Part shown: positions 7,675-15,555 of the stretch, one piece after another
How the letters are laid out: every line of letters begins with the position of its first letter
Position numbering within the stretch: the stretch's first letter is position 1
Virus record (IMG/VR): IMGVR_UViG_3300045283_000099
Span: 1 to 42,832 of that record
Length of the DNA stretch: 42,832 nucleotides
Reading direction: 5' to 3' (one strand)
DNA from: a virus
Program-made: the position numbers and the translations under genes
The notes under the pieces: generated by a model
The model's input: only the letters and a program-made list of their open reading frames with translations
Database searches by the model: none
What the model was told of the DNA's origin: nothing

Positions 7675-8271
7675 ATGCCACGCGGATACTCAGACCCCCC
7701 GAATGGAGAACCGCCGGAAACTGTCGCGCGCGTCGCGTCGGTTGCCGGAACGAACGGCGACGACGTAAAGGCGCTGCTTGAGCAGATCGCCGACTTGAAG
7801 GCGAAACTCGCCATTGCCGACAAGGAGCGCACGGCATCCGAACAGACCGCGCTGGAACTCGCCGAGCAGCAGGGCAACGGTTTGATGCAGCAGACGACGA
7901 TTCAGGAAATTCCGACCGGGAAAAAGATGAAAGTGCAGCGGCTCGATCACTACGAGACGACCGGCTACAAAGACGACGGGCGTCCGATCCTGAAAGCGAA
8001 GTGGAAAACGGAGGAAGTGCCGACGTTTTTCTACAAGATCGACCTGCCGCCGGTGGGTGGGCTCGGTCTGACGATCAACGGACTGCCTCTATATCACGGC
8101 ACGGTGTACGAATTCGACTTGGACAGCCTGCGCATGGTCAAGGATTTGGTCCACAAGTCCTGGAAGCACGATGCCGACATCCACGGCACGGACGAGAACG
8201 TGTACAGGAAACCCGAGAACCGGCAGATCAGTATGAAGACCGGGCGCATTTCAACTTACCGGGGCGCGTGA
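7675..8271 (+). CDS. Unknown virion-cluster protein
   Basis: The protein has 198 residues. It opens with a charged coiled-coil stretch (VKALLEQIADLKAKLAIADKER, roughly residues 35-60), followed by a mixed domain with VQRLDHYETTGYKDDGRPILKAKW and a segment describing strand-turn-strand texture. It lies between the capsid gene and the connector genes, and its last base is shared with the start codon of the next gene. No family was recognised; a head-associated or assembly role is likely from context only. Confidence 0.55.
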   Translation: MPRGYSDPPNGEPPETVARVASVAGTNGDDVKALLEQIADLKAKLAIADKERTASEQTALELAEQQGNGLMQQTTIQEIPTGKKMKVQRLDHYETTGYKDDGRPILKAKWKTEEVPTFFYKIDLPPVGGLGLTINGLPLYHGTVYEFDLDSLRMVKDLVHKSWKHDADIHGTDENVYRKPENRQISMKTGRISTYRGA

Positions 8272-8672
8272 TGGCCGAGGAAGAACCGACCGTCATCGTC
8301 GCCAGTTTCCAAATCACGAAGTCCATGCCGAATCAATCGCAACTCGTCATCAGCGGGCACTTCTACAACAAGGACGATCCGACTTCGATCAATGCGCGCC
8401 TGGATGAATGGATTGACCGAGCCGAGAGGCAATTCGAGCGCGCGGGCATGGCGCTACGCATCGCACAGCGCAAGGCGCAAGTCGATAACCTGGACCGGAT
8501 CAAGGAACGCTATGCGGAAATGGCACAGCAGGTAGAGCAGGGCGTGAAACTGAAAACGCAGCAATTGGCCGAGTATAAGAACGGTCAAGCAAGCATCAAC
8601 GCCGCGCTGAAAGTCATCAAGCAGATGGACCTGGAAATTGCCGAGACGAAGAAACGGGTAGGGATGGCGTAA
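8271..8672 (+). CDS. Unknown coiled-coil virion-cluster protein
   Basis: It has 133 residues from ATG 8271, which overlaps the preceding TGA. The N-terminal part (VIVASFQITKSMPNQSQLVISGHFY) is strand-rich and the rest is a long helix/coiled coil of Gln/Lys/Glu. The stop overlaps the next start (ATG 8672). I do not recognise the family; tight coupling to the connector gene points to head completion or assembly. Confidence 0.55.
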   Translation: MAEEEPTVIVASFQITKSMPNQSQLVISGHFYNKDDPTSINARLDEWIDRAERQFERAGMALRIAQRKAQVDNLDRIKERYAEMAQQVEQGVKLKTQQLAEYKNGQASINAALKVIKQMDLEIAETKKRVGMA

Positions 8673-9394
8673 TGCTCACGGCTGCGCAAATCTGTTCCAA
8701 AGCTGCTTCAATAGCGAAAGGGCCGGGTTTCTTGCTGCAAGCGGGACAGGACTTGAATTTGGTCTTGGAAGCGTTGGTCATCGTGTTCAATTTGAAAATG
8801 AATCGCGTGACGCACACGCTTACGCTTCCCGCGAACACCTTCGGGCCGCTGCTGTTGCCGCTCGATTACTTGAGGACATACGACCTATTTTTCCCCATGC
8901 CGAGCGCTGGACAGCCGATCACTTCCCCCGGCATTCCGATATTCCTGAATCCGATCACGACGGAGCAAATGGATCGCGAATTCAAAGACCCCTCGACTGC
9001 GGATTGGCCGTATGAATTTTCTACCGACCTATCCCCGCAGGCAGACAATCCGGCTACGCCGGGACTGCTCTTTGTCTACCCGATGGCTTCCGGGCAACTC
9101 GATTTGACGCATCGGTACATGGTGAAGCGCCCTGATATTGCGGCGCCTGAATCAAGCGCGACGATTCCGTGGTTTCCCTATACGGATTATTTGGTTCGCG
9201 CCACGGCATGCAGAGTCATGGAATTAACCGGCGATGATCGCAAGGCCGAATTTGAGGCAGACTGTGCCCGCATGCTCCAACCCTATTTGATTTCTGACGG
9301 GGACGAACAATCAACCGTGCATGAAATCAAGCTCGACCCGCGCCACTTCCGCACGAATCGCTCCCTGCGCTTGACGAAGAATTCTCCAATCTGA
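8672..9394 (+). CDS. Head-completion / tail-adaptor protein (P22 gp4-like position)
   Basis: The 240-residue protein has an N-terminal helical part (AAQICSKAASIAKGPGF, GQDLNLVLEALV) and a central part with YDLFFPMPSAG. A later TDYLVRATACRVMELTGDDRKAEFEADC helix resembles phage head-to-tail adaptor proteins. It directly precedes the large beta-rich hub protein, as gp4 precedes gp10 in P22-like phages. The role would be to extend the portal ring and close the filled head. The assignment rests on order and general shape, not on a diagnostic motif. Confidence 0.5.
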   Translation: MLTAAQICSKAASIAKGPGFLLQAGQDLNLVLEALVIVFNLKMNRVTHTLTLPANTFGPLLLPLDYLRTYDLFFPMPSAGQPITSPGIPIFLNPITTEQMDREFKDPSTADWPYEFSTDLSPQADNPATPGLLFVYPMASGQLDLTHRYMVKRPDIAAPESSATIPWFPYTDYLVRATACRVMELTGDDRKAEFEADCARMLQPYLISDGDEQSTVHEIKLDPRHFRTNRSLRLTKNSPI

Positions 9395-9402
9395 CATGCA
9401 CG

Positions 9403-11043
9403 ATGATCCCGCGCAGCTACAGCATGGATTGCACGCCTTCCGGCATAGTGGATGCGTTCGATTCCAGCGCGTACTTCAAGGGCGCCTGCCGCGCGATAAC
9501 GAACCTGATCTTCGATCAATCTAACCGAGAAATCGTCGTCTCGCGTCCCGGTGTCACGCAACTCACGAACTTCCCCGGCTTCAACACGCCCGGTTTCGTC
9601 TCCATCCAGCAAGTCATCGGCACGCGCATCTACGGGATGCTGCGCACAGCGAGGAATCCCGGTCACGACGAACCATTCGTGTACGACATTCCGAGCGGGC
9701 TATTCATCGCGGTGTCGGGCGTGCTGCTGGCGAACACGCCGCTATCCCCTGCGACGGTCGGACCGTGGACCCCGCCGACCATGGCGAACGTCGGCGTATT
9801 CGTCATCATCACGCATCCGGGGTTCAGCGGCGTAGGTACGGATTTTTTCGGCGTCATCGACATCACGAATCCGGCTGCGCCCGCGTGGTCCTCGCAAGCA
9901 TTGACGACGAACGCGCTGACCGTCATTCCAACGAACGTCGCTAACTTCAACAACCGGGCGTACTTTTCGTTTGCCAACAAGCTCGCCTATTCGGACACGC
10001 TGACGCTCGTTCGCACGCTGGCGACGCAGCAGTTGACCGTGGGCGACGACGGGAAGATCACGGCGCTCTCGGGCTTGCCAATCTCAACCACGTCGTCAGG
10101 TATCATCGGCGCGTTGATGATCTTCAAGGAAAACCAGACGTGGCAACTGACCGGGGACACGGTAACGAGCAATCTGACGCTCACCTTTGCCTCGCTCACC
10201 ATTGGCACGAAGTCCCCCAGGTCGCTCGCGCAATCCCCGCAGGCGCTCTACTTCGCAAGCGCATCCGGCCCGTACTTCATTGACCCCTTCGGCACGGTGC
10301 GCGTGCTCACGCATACGGTTCAGGACACGGACCCCGACATCCAGCAGCCCTTCATCAACGCGACCGAACCCACGCGCACCGCGGCTTCCTACGCGGGATC
10401 GATCTACCGCATCTGCATCCCGACGAGAATAGAACCGAGCGCGACGCGCGCCGACTTCTGGTGGGACGAGCACCGCCGCCGCTGGCATGGCCCGCACACG
10501 TTCCCGTATGACTGCGCTTCATACAACGGTCTGGACTTCATTCTGTCCGACGTGGCGCATCCGGGGATGCTGATTAAAAGCCAGTCGCAGGGGCAGGCGG
10601 GTACGGTGTACGGCGATTTGGGCGTTCCGAACGCATCCACCGTGCTGACCTGCACTTTCCCGAAGACCAACCGCATGACGCAAAAGCAGGTGGTCGAATC
10701 CACCCAAGAACTCTCGGCCTCGGGCGGCTCCGTCGTCTACAACATCGACGCGATGGATGAGCAGGGGAATAGCTTGGATTCAATCGCCTTGAGCATCACA
10801 CCCGGCGGCTTGGTCTGGACCGCTTCGCCCGGCCTGCCACTGTGGGGAGGTGGCGGAGTGTGGTCCAATGCGTTCAAGATTCCGCACGTCTATTCGCTTC
10901 CATGGACAAAGCCGCTCGTGTTTCAGAAGATGGCGATTCAGATTACTTCAAGCCCGTCATCCAACACGGTGCAGATCGGGACGCACTTCGCGCGCTATCA
11001 GGACACCGGATACATGAACCTTACCGCACCGAATATTCCATGA
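9403..11043 (+). CDS. Large beta-rich tail hub / DNA-stabilisation protein (P22 gp10-like)
   Basis: The protein has 546 residues, almost entirely beta-type, with propeller-like recurrent blade signatures such as YGMLRTARNPGHDEPFVYDI, GTDFFGVIDITNP and NNRAYFSFANKLAYSD. Further on come an aromatic TRADFWWDEHRRRWHGPHTFPYD segment and a C-terminal jelly-roll-like region. This texture and the place after the adaptor gene match packaged-DNA stabilisation/tail-hub proteins of the P22 gp10 type, which plug the portal-adaptor channel. The stop overlaps the start of the next tagged gene (11040). Confidence 0.6.
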   Translation: MIPRSYSMDCTPSGIVDAFDSSAYFKGACRAITNLIFDQSNREIVVSRPGVTQLTNFPGFNTPGFVSIQQVIGTRIYGMLRTARNPGHDEPFVYDIPSGLFIAVSGVLLANTPLSPATVGPWTPPTMANVGVFVIITHPGFSGVGTDFFGVIDITNPAAPAWSSQALTTNALTVIPTNVANFNNRAYFSFANKLAYSDTLTLVRTLATQQLTVGDDGKITALSGLPISTTSSGIIGALMIFKENQTWQLTGDTVTSNLTLTFASLTIGTKSPRSLAQSPQALYFASASGPYFIDPFGTVRVLTHTVQDTDPDIQQPFINATEPTRTAASYAGSIYRICIPTRIEPSATRADFWWDEHRRRWHGPHTFPYDCASYNGLDFILSDVAHPGMLIKSQSQGQAGTVYGDLGVPNASTVLTCTFPKTNRMTQKQVVESTQELSASGGSVVYNIDAMDEQGNSLDSIALSITPGGLVWTASPGLPLWGGGGVWSNAFKIPHVYSLPWTKPLVFQKMAIQITSSPSSNTVQIGTHFARYQDTGYMNLTAPNIP

Positions 11044-11930
11044 TTTCACTCCTGCGCGAATTCCTCTTCCTCGGCGTCATCATCCCGCCGCTGCCGAACA
11101 CGATTACGAACGGGCAGACCATTGACGCTGTGCCCGTCATGTCGAACTTCAACTGGATCGTCAGCAACGTCAACACGAATTCGTTCGATCCGACCGCGCC
11201 CGGTCCGATTGGCGGCACGACGCCGGGAGCGGGAACATTCACGGCGATTGTGGCGAACGTGAGCGTTACCGGCGGTACGGGGACGTTCAGCACGCTAGCT
11301 TCGACCGGTAATATTACTTCGACAACGGGCAATATCGTGGCGACGGTGGGCTCTCTCGCGTCAGGGTCAGGCACGACCGGGGTTGCGATCGGCCCCTATA
11401 CCGGAGGCGCCAATTTCGCTATTTATAGCACCAATGTCATCGCGTCAAATTCCAATTTCACGCTTGCAGGAAACGGCGCGACCAACACTTTGAATGGTAC
11501 GGCTTCCGTTAATTTGTCGATCAACAACAACATGATCGTAACTGCTACGGCTACCGGTGCGGCGGTTACTGGCAATTTTTCTGCAACCGCATTCAGGGAC
11601 GATGCCGGCAACCTCCTAATCAGCAGCACGAATCCGACGATTGCAAGCGGCTTCGGAACAGGGCCGGCGATTCTAGCGAACAATACGGCGGCGTTCAAAG
11701 TCACTGTTGGCACAGGCGGACTGGATTCAACCGGTGTAATCACCATGCCGGCCGCGCCTGCCGGATGGGCCTGCCACGTTCTAAATCTGACTGACACAAG
11801 TACCGCGCACATGCTGCGCATGACGGCCATGAGCACGACTTCGCTGACGGTCACGAACTCGATAATCGGCGGTGGCAATCAGCCATTCGGCGTTGCAAAT
11901 GTGCTGCTGTTTCAATGCACGGCCTTCTGA
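11040..11930 (+). CDS. Tagged tail fibre/spike-like protein
   Basis: It has 296 residues from ATG 11040, overlapping the preceding stop; this start yields MISLLREFLFLGVIIPPLP, the sixth copy of the tag. The body is made of repeated Thr/Gly/Ser-rich strands (for example GTFTAIVANVSVTGGTGTFST and TGNIVATVGSLASGSG), typical of fibrous trimeric tail or head-fibre proteins. It is separated from the other tagged genes by about 4 kb of untagged connector genes, which shows that the tag is not simply a local duplication. Confidence 0.65.
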   Translation: MISLLREFLFLGVIIPPLPNTITNGQTIDAVPVMSNFNWIVSNVNTNSFDPTAPGPIGGTTPGAGTFTAIVANVSVTGGTGTFSTLASTGNITSTTGNIVATVGSLASGSGTTGVAIGPYTGGANFAIYSTNVIASNSNFTLAGNGATNTLNGTASVNLSINNNMIVTATATGAAVTGNFSATAFRDDAGNLLISSTNPTIASGFGTGPAILANNTAAFKVTVGTGGLDSTGVITMPAAPAGWACHVLNLTDTSTAHMLRMTAMSTTSLTVTNSIIGGGNQPFGVANVLLFQCTAF

Positions 11931-11931
11931 C

Positions 11932-12111
11932 ATGGACGATACGAAAGCCAATGCCGTGATACTGGAACTCTCGACGCAGCGCGATTGGGCGCTCGCACGC
12001 TGTGCGAATCTGATGGCCGAGACTGCCGCACGGTGCGCGCAACTGGATGCGGAAATCGCCGCGCTGAAAGCGAAGATTCCTCCGAATGCGCCAGCCACAG
12101 CAGAATCCTGA
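11932..12111 (+). CDS. Small coiled-coil protein
   Basis: A 59-residue protein with one long helix (LARCANLMAETAARCAQLDAEIAALKAKIP). It starts one base after the fibre-like gene and ends two bases before the sulfotransferase-like gene. It may be a fibre chaperone or an assembly helper, but nothing specific can be said. Confidence 0.5.
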   Translation: MDDTKANAVILELSTQRDWALARCANLMAETAARCAQLDAEIAALKAKIPPNAPATAES

Positions 12112-12113
12112 CC

Positions 12114-12662
12114 ATGCCGAAGAAAGCCAACGCCTTCTTAATTACGGGCTCTCCGCGCTGCCGCGCCGCGTGGCTGTCGGTGCTGTGCTCTACGGCGAAC
12201 GCTCGTTGCTATTACAACCCGAGCTACGGCTTCACCGACCTCTCCGACCTCGAACGCCTGTACGAATCGGATCACTACAAATTCGTCGGCGCGGCCGATT
12301 CCGTGCTGGCTCTATTCCTGCCGCAAATCCTCGACACGATCAAGCCGCGAACGCTCATAGTATACCGGGAGCCGGAAAAGCGAACTCGTTACACGAAGCA
12401 GGCATTTGAAGCGATGGAAGCGGTCAAGAATCACCCGCTCGTGCTCTGCGCGCCGTTTGAAGCGCTCGCACACAAGCGCGTCATCCAGAAACTATTCTGG
12501 CACTTGCTCCCCGGCGAGGCATTCGACGAAGAACGCTATGCGCAACTGGAGAAAATGCGGATCACCGCAGACCCCGAGTGGGCAGCAGCGGAATACGTGA
12601 AATGCAGGCCGCAACTCGAACGCTTCATCCGCACGGCTCAGTGGCAGGCCGAGACGGCCTAA
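12114..12662 (+). CDS. P-loop sulfotransferase-like protein
   Basis: This 183-residue protein has FLITGSPRCRAAWLSVLCS at residues 8-26, which matches the N-terminal P-loop of sulfotransferases (5' phosphosulfate-binding TGSPRSGTTxL type). A later TLIVYREPEKRTRYTKQAFE resembles their strand-Arg-Pro region (IVYxxRxPxxR), the second PAPS contact. It is shorter than most sulfotransferases. The location between fibre-like and ejection genes suggests that it acts on a virion or surface component, or is a moron. The motifs are seen; the donor and substrate are unknown. Confidence 0.5.
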   Translation: MPKKANAFLITGSPRCRAAWLSVLCSTANARCYYNPSYGFTDLSDLERLYESDHYKFVGAADSVLALFLPQILDTIKPRTLIVYREPEKRTRYTKQAFEAMEAVKNHPLVLCAPFEALAHKRVIQKLFWHLLPGEAFDEERYAQLEKMRITADPEWAAAEYVKCRPQLERFIRTAQWQAETA

Positions 12663-12672
12663 GGACAGAATC

Positions 12673-14010
12673 ATGGCGACATTCGACAATACGACCGGCA
12701 GAATGATTCAGGACGCGCCAGCGGGCGGGATGGATATGCAAGGGCTCATGCAACTGCTTCAAGGCTTGCAGTCGCCGCAGGTATCGGCCACGGCGGGCGG
12801 GATGCAGCAGCCGCAGGCCAATTCAGGGAGATGGATTATTCAGGGAACAGCAGGGGGTAACTATCACTTACCTCCTGGGATAGCTGAGAAATCTCAAGCC
12901 TATATGCAGGCAAAGGGAATTTATCCAACTGAGAATGATGCTGTATTCATCAATGATGCTACCGGCGAGGTAAGTCTCAATTCTCCCCCGCCTGGGCAAC
13001 CTTCATGGAATATTGACCGTGGTGGTAATCCAGTCATGGTTACAGACGGGGCTGGAAATATCCAACAGGGTTGGAAGGATGTCCTATCTGCGAACCAAGA
13101 ACGAAACTCCAATCCTTTTGGTCCTGGCCTCGGCGGCATCCTTGGCGGGCTCGCGGCGGGCTCGGCGTTTCTGCCTGCACTGGCTGGCGCGGCAGGGGCC
13201 GCTGGAGCGGGAGCGGGGGCAGGTGGCTATGGTGCTGCTCCCGGCACGCTCCAAGCTGCAAATGCGGTAGGTGCGGCCGGTGGCGATGCCCTTGGATCGT
13301 TCATCGGAGGCAATACCGCGAATTGGGGTCTTGATGCCGCGACCGCAGGCGCAGTTGGTGGTGGCGCTGGCGGGCTTGCGGCGCAAGCTGCCCCCGGCGC
13401 TGGAGCGGGCTCGGGGGCGGCGGCTCCTGCCGCGGGAACAGGGGCAGGCGCTGCTGGAGCGGTCGGCGCGGGCGCCAATGCCTTACAGGCTCTCGGCCCC
13501 TTAAGCACCCTCGCTTCCGGAATAGGGGTTGCGGGCGGACTCCACAATCTCCTGAATCCGGTCAACCCCGGCGCAAACCAGAACCTAATCAACGCGGGAA
13601 ACCAGACCTTCGCCGCGGCGCAAGACCCGCAGAACGCACTATATAACCGCACGCTCCAGCAGGTTCAGGACCAAGCGCGGCAGGCAAGCTCGGTGCGCGG
13701 CATCGGGATGTCGCCCGAAGCGGCCGGAATCGAGAATCAGGCGACCTCGAACTTCAATATCGACTGGCTGAATAATCAGTTGAGCAGGATGCTCGCAGGA
13801 CTTGGCGGCATGACGGGCGCCTATGGCGGCTCTGTGCCTCAGGCGCAATTGGGCCTGAACCAATCGGCCTCGGGCACGAATGCGCTTCTGACCGGGCTCC
13901 AGGGCTTGAAGCAGAACTACAATCAGCCCGGTTCGTGGCTGAGCAACATCTTCGGCGGGAGCACGGCGAGCGCAGCGCAGCCGTCGCTGTACAACTCCGT
14001 GGCGACCTAG
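12673..14010 (+). CDS. Gly/Ala-rich internal virion (ejection) protein
   Basis: The protein has 445 residues. A long Gly/Ala region (about 150-280, repeated GAGAGA and AAPAAGT) could form membrane-active helices. It is followed by a helical part (QNLINAGNQTFAAAQDPQNALYNRTLQQVQDQARQ and so on) of the sort seen in proteins ejected into the host before DNA. It is the first of three large genes in the same reading frame. It ends in TAG, two codons before the next ATG. Confidence 0.55.
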   Translation: MATFDNTTGRMIQDAPAGGMDMQGLMQLLQGLQSPQVSATAGGMQQPQANSGRWIIQGTAGGNYHLPPGIAEKSQAYMQAKGIYPTENDAVFINDATGEVSLNSPPPGQPSWNIDRGGNPVMVTDGAGNIQQGWKDVLSANQERNSNPFGPGLGGILGGLAAGSAFLPALAGAAGAAGAGAGAGGYGAAPGTLQAANAVGAAGGDALGSFIGGNTANWGLDAATAGAVGGGAGGLAAQAAPGAGAGSGAAAPAAGTGAGAAGAVGAGANALQALGPLSTLASGIGVAGGLHNLLNPVNPGANQNLINAGNQTFAAAQDPQNALYNRTLQQVQDQARQASSVRGIGMSPEAAGIENQATSNFNIDWLNNQLSRMLAGLGGMTGAYGGSVPQAQLGLNQSASGTNALLTGLQGLKQNYNQPGSWLSNIFGGSTASAAQPSLYNSVAT

Positions 14011-14013
14011 GCC

Positions 14014-15555
14014 ATGCCGAACTTTTCCGGGGCCGCGCAAGGCTTCCTCGACTTCAACCAGAACCAGCAGCAGCAGCAGTACCGGCAGGCTCTGATCGCC
14101 GAAATGCTGCAAAACATGGCGCTGTCCAAGCAGAAGCAGGACGCCGCGCTACAGCAACAGCAGTTGCAGGCGACGGGCGCGAACTTGGCCGGAAATGCGC
14201 TGCCGCAACTGAGCCCGCCGCCCGCGCCGCCGCAGAACCCGAATCAGCCGCCGGCGATGCCGCCCGGACAGGCGTCTATGCCGATGCAGCAACCGGGACA
14301 GATGCAGGCACCACCGCTGCAAGGCGCACCGCAGGGTGGACCGCAGATGTCGATGGCGCCCGGCATGCAGCCGCAGCCGATGCCGTGGAAACCCATGCCG
14401 AAAGAACCGCCCGGAGGCGGAACACCCCAACCCGGCGGAATGCAGCAACTTGGGCCGCCTCCAACTCCGGCTGAAAGCGTGCGCCAGGTCGATGGCGCGA
14501 TTGAAGGCGGGACGGTCATCCCGTCGAAAAAGCTGCCCGATCCAGCGACGCTCATGCAGCAGTGGCAGAAGGAAGGGCATACGGGCGCCGAGATCATGGC
14601 GGGCCTCGACGCCTACATGGGCGTGTATTCCAAGGTGCAACAGCAGGAAGTCGAAGGGCTCAAGCTGCAACTGAAATTCAAGGAAGATCAGCAGAAGTTC
14701 AAAGAGCAATGGCTAAAGGATAACCGCGAAGAAAGACGGCTGACGCAGGCAGATACGAGAATCGAGCAGGCCGACAAGCGGGAAACCGCGCGGGAAGCCG
14801 AAGCGGTCAAGCGTGACGTGATGGCCGAAAAGCGCATGAATGCGATCATGGCGAAGCAATCGAGTGGGGCAGGCGGCGCATTAGAGCCTGAGGACTTGAA
14901 GTTCATGGCGGGCCAGTACCGGGCCGGGGACAAGTCCGTCATGCAAAACCTTGGGCGCGGTGTTCAGGGGTCGAAAAACATCATTGCCCTGCGCGGCGAA
15001 ATCCGAAAACAATCTCTGGCTGCCGGCGAGACCCCGGAACACGTCGCAATCCGAATCGCCGAATTCGAGGGCTTGAAGGCAGGGGAGCGCACAGCAGGGA
15101 CACGGGAAGCGCAATTGGGCTTTGCCGCGCACGAGCTCGAGCAATTCATTCCCCTTGCCCAGGCAGCATCCGAAAAAGTTTCGCGCACCGCCTTCCTTCC
15201 GCTCAACCGGCTTATCCAAATGGGCGAAAACCAATGGAGCCCGGAGCAGGCAGCTTTTGTCGCCGCCAATCGCGCGGTCATCAATGCGTTTTCTCAAGTG
15301 GCGTCGCGCGGCGTTCCGACCGTCCACAATACGGCGGAAGCCGAAAAGATGCTCAATACCGCTGGCTCCCACAAGGTCTATAAGGCAACGCTCGATCAGT
15401 TAATGGCCGAAGTGAAGGGTGCTTTGAAGGCGCCTGGGCAGGTGCGGGAAGACTTGGCCGACCGGGGAACGAAGCCAGTTGCACGCGCCGAGCCAGGGCC
15501 GACCATAAATCAGCCATCCAAGCAGAAAGCAATCAACTGGAATGACCTGAAATAA
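14014..15555 (+). CDS. Gln/Pro-rich internal virion (ejection) protein
   Basis: It has 513 residues. A Gln-rich helix (NQNQQQQQYRQALIAEMLQ) is followed by a Pro/Gly/Gln/Met-rich low-complexity section (about 65-155), then a long charged coiled coil (about 205-285), and a globular C-terminal half. This mix of low complexity and coiled coil fits a protein packed in the head or core and ejected at infection. The ATG follows the previous TAG with one GCC codon between, without an obvious ribosome site, so translational coupling is likely. Confidence 0.55.
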   Translation: MPNFSGAAQGFLDFNQNQQQQQYRQALIAEMLQNMALSKQKQDAALQQQQLQATGANLAGNALPQLSPPPAPPQNPNQPPAMPPGQASMPMQQPGQMQAPPLQGAPQGGPQMSMAPGMQPQPMPWKPMPKEPPGGGTPQPGGMQQLGPPPTPAESVRQVDGAIEGGTVIPSKKLPDPATLMQQWQKEGHTGAEIMAGLDAYMGVYSKVQQQEVEGLKLQLKFKEDQQKFKEQWLKDNREERRLTQADTRIEQADKRETAREAEAVKRDVMAEKRMNAIMAKQSSGAGGALEPEDLKFMAGQYRAGDKSVMQNLGRGVQGSKNIIALRGEIRKQSLAAGETPEHVAIRIAEFEGLKAGERTAGTREAQLGFAAHELEQFIPLAQAASEKVSRTAFLPLNRLIQMGENQWSPEQAAFVAANRAVINAFSQVASRGVPTVHNTAEAEKMLNTAGSHKVYKATLDQLMAEVKGALKAPGQVREDLADRGTKPVARAEPGPTINQPSKQKAINWNDLK

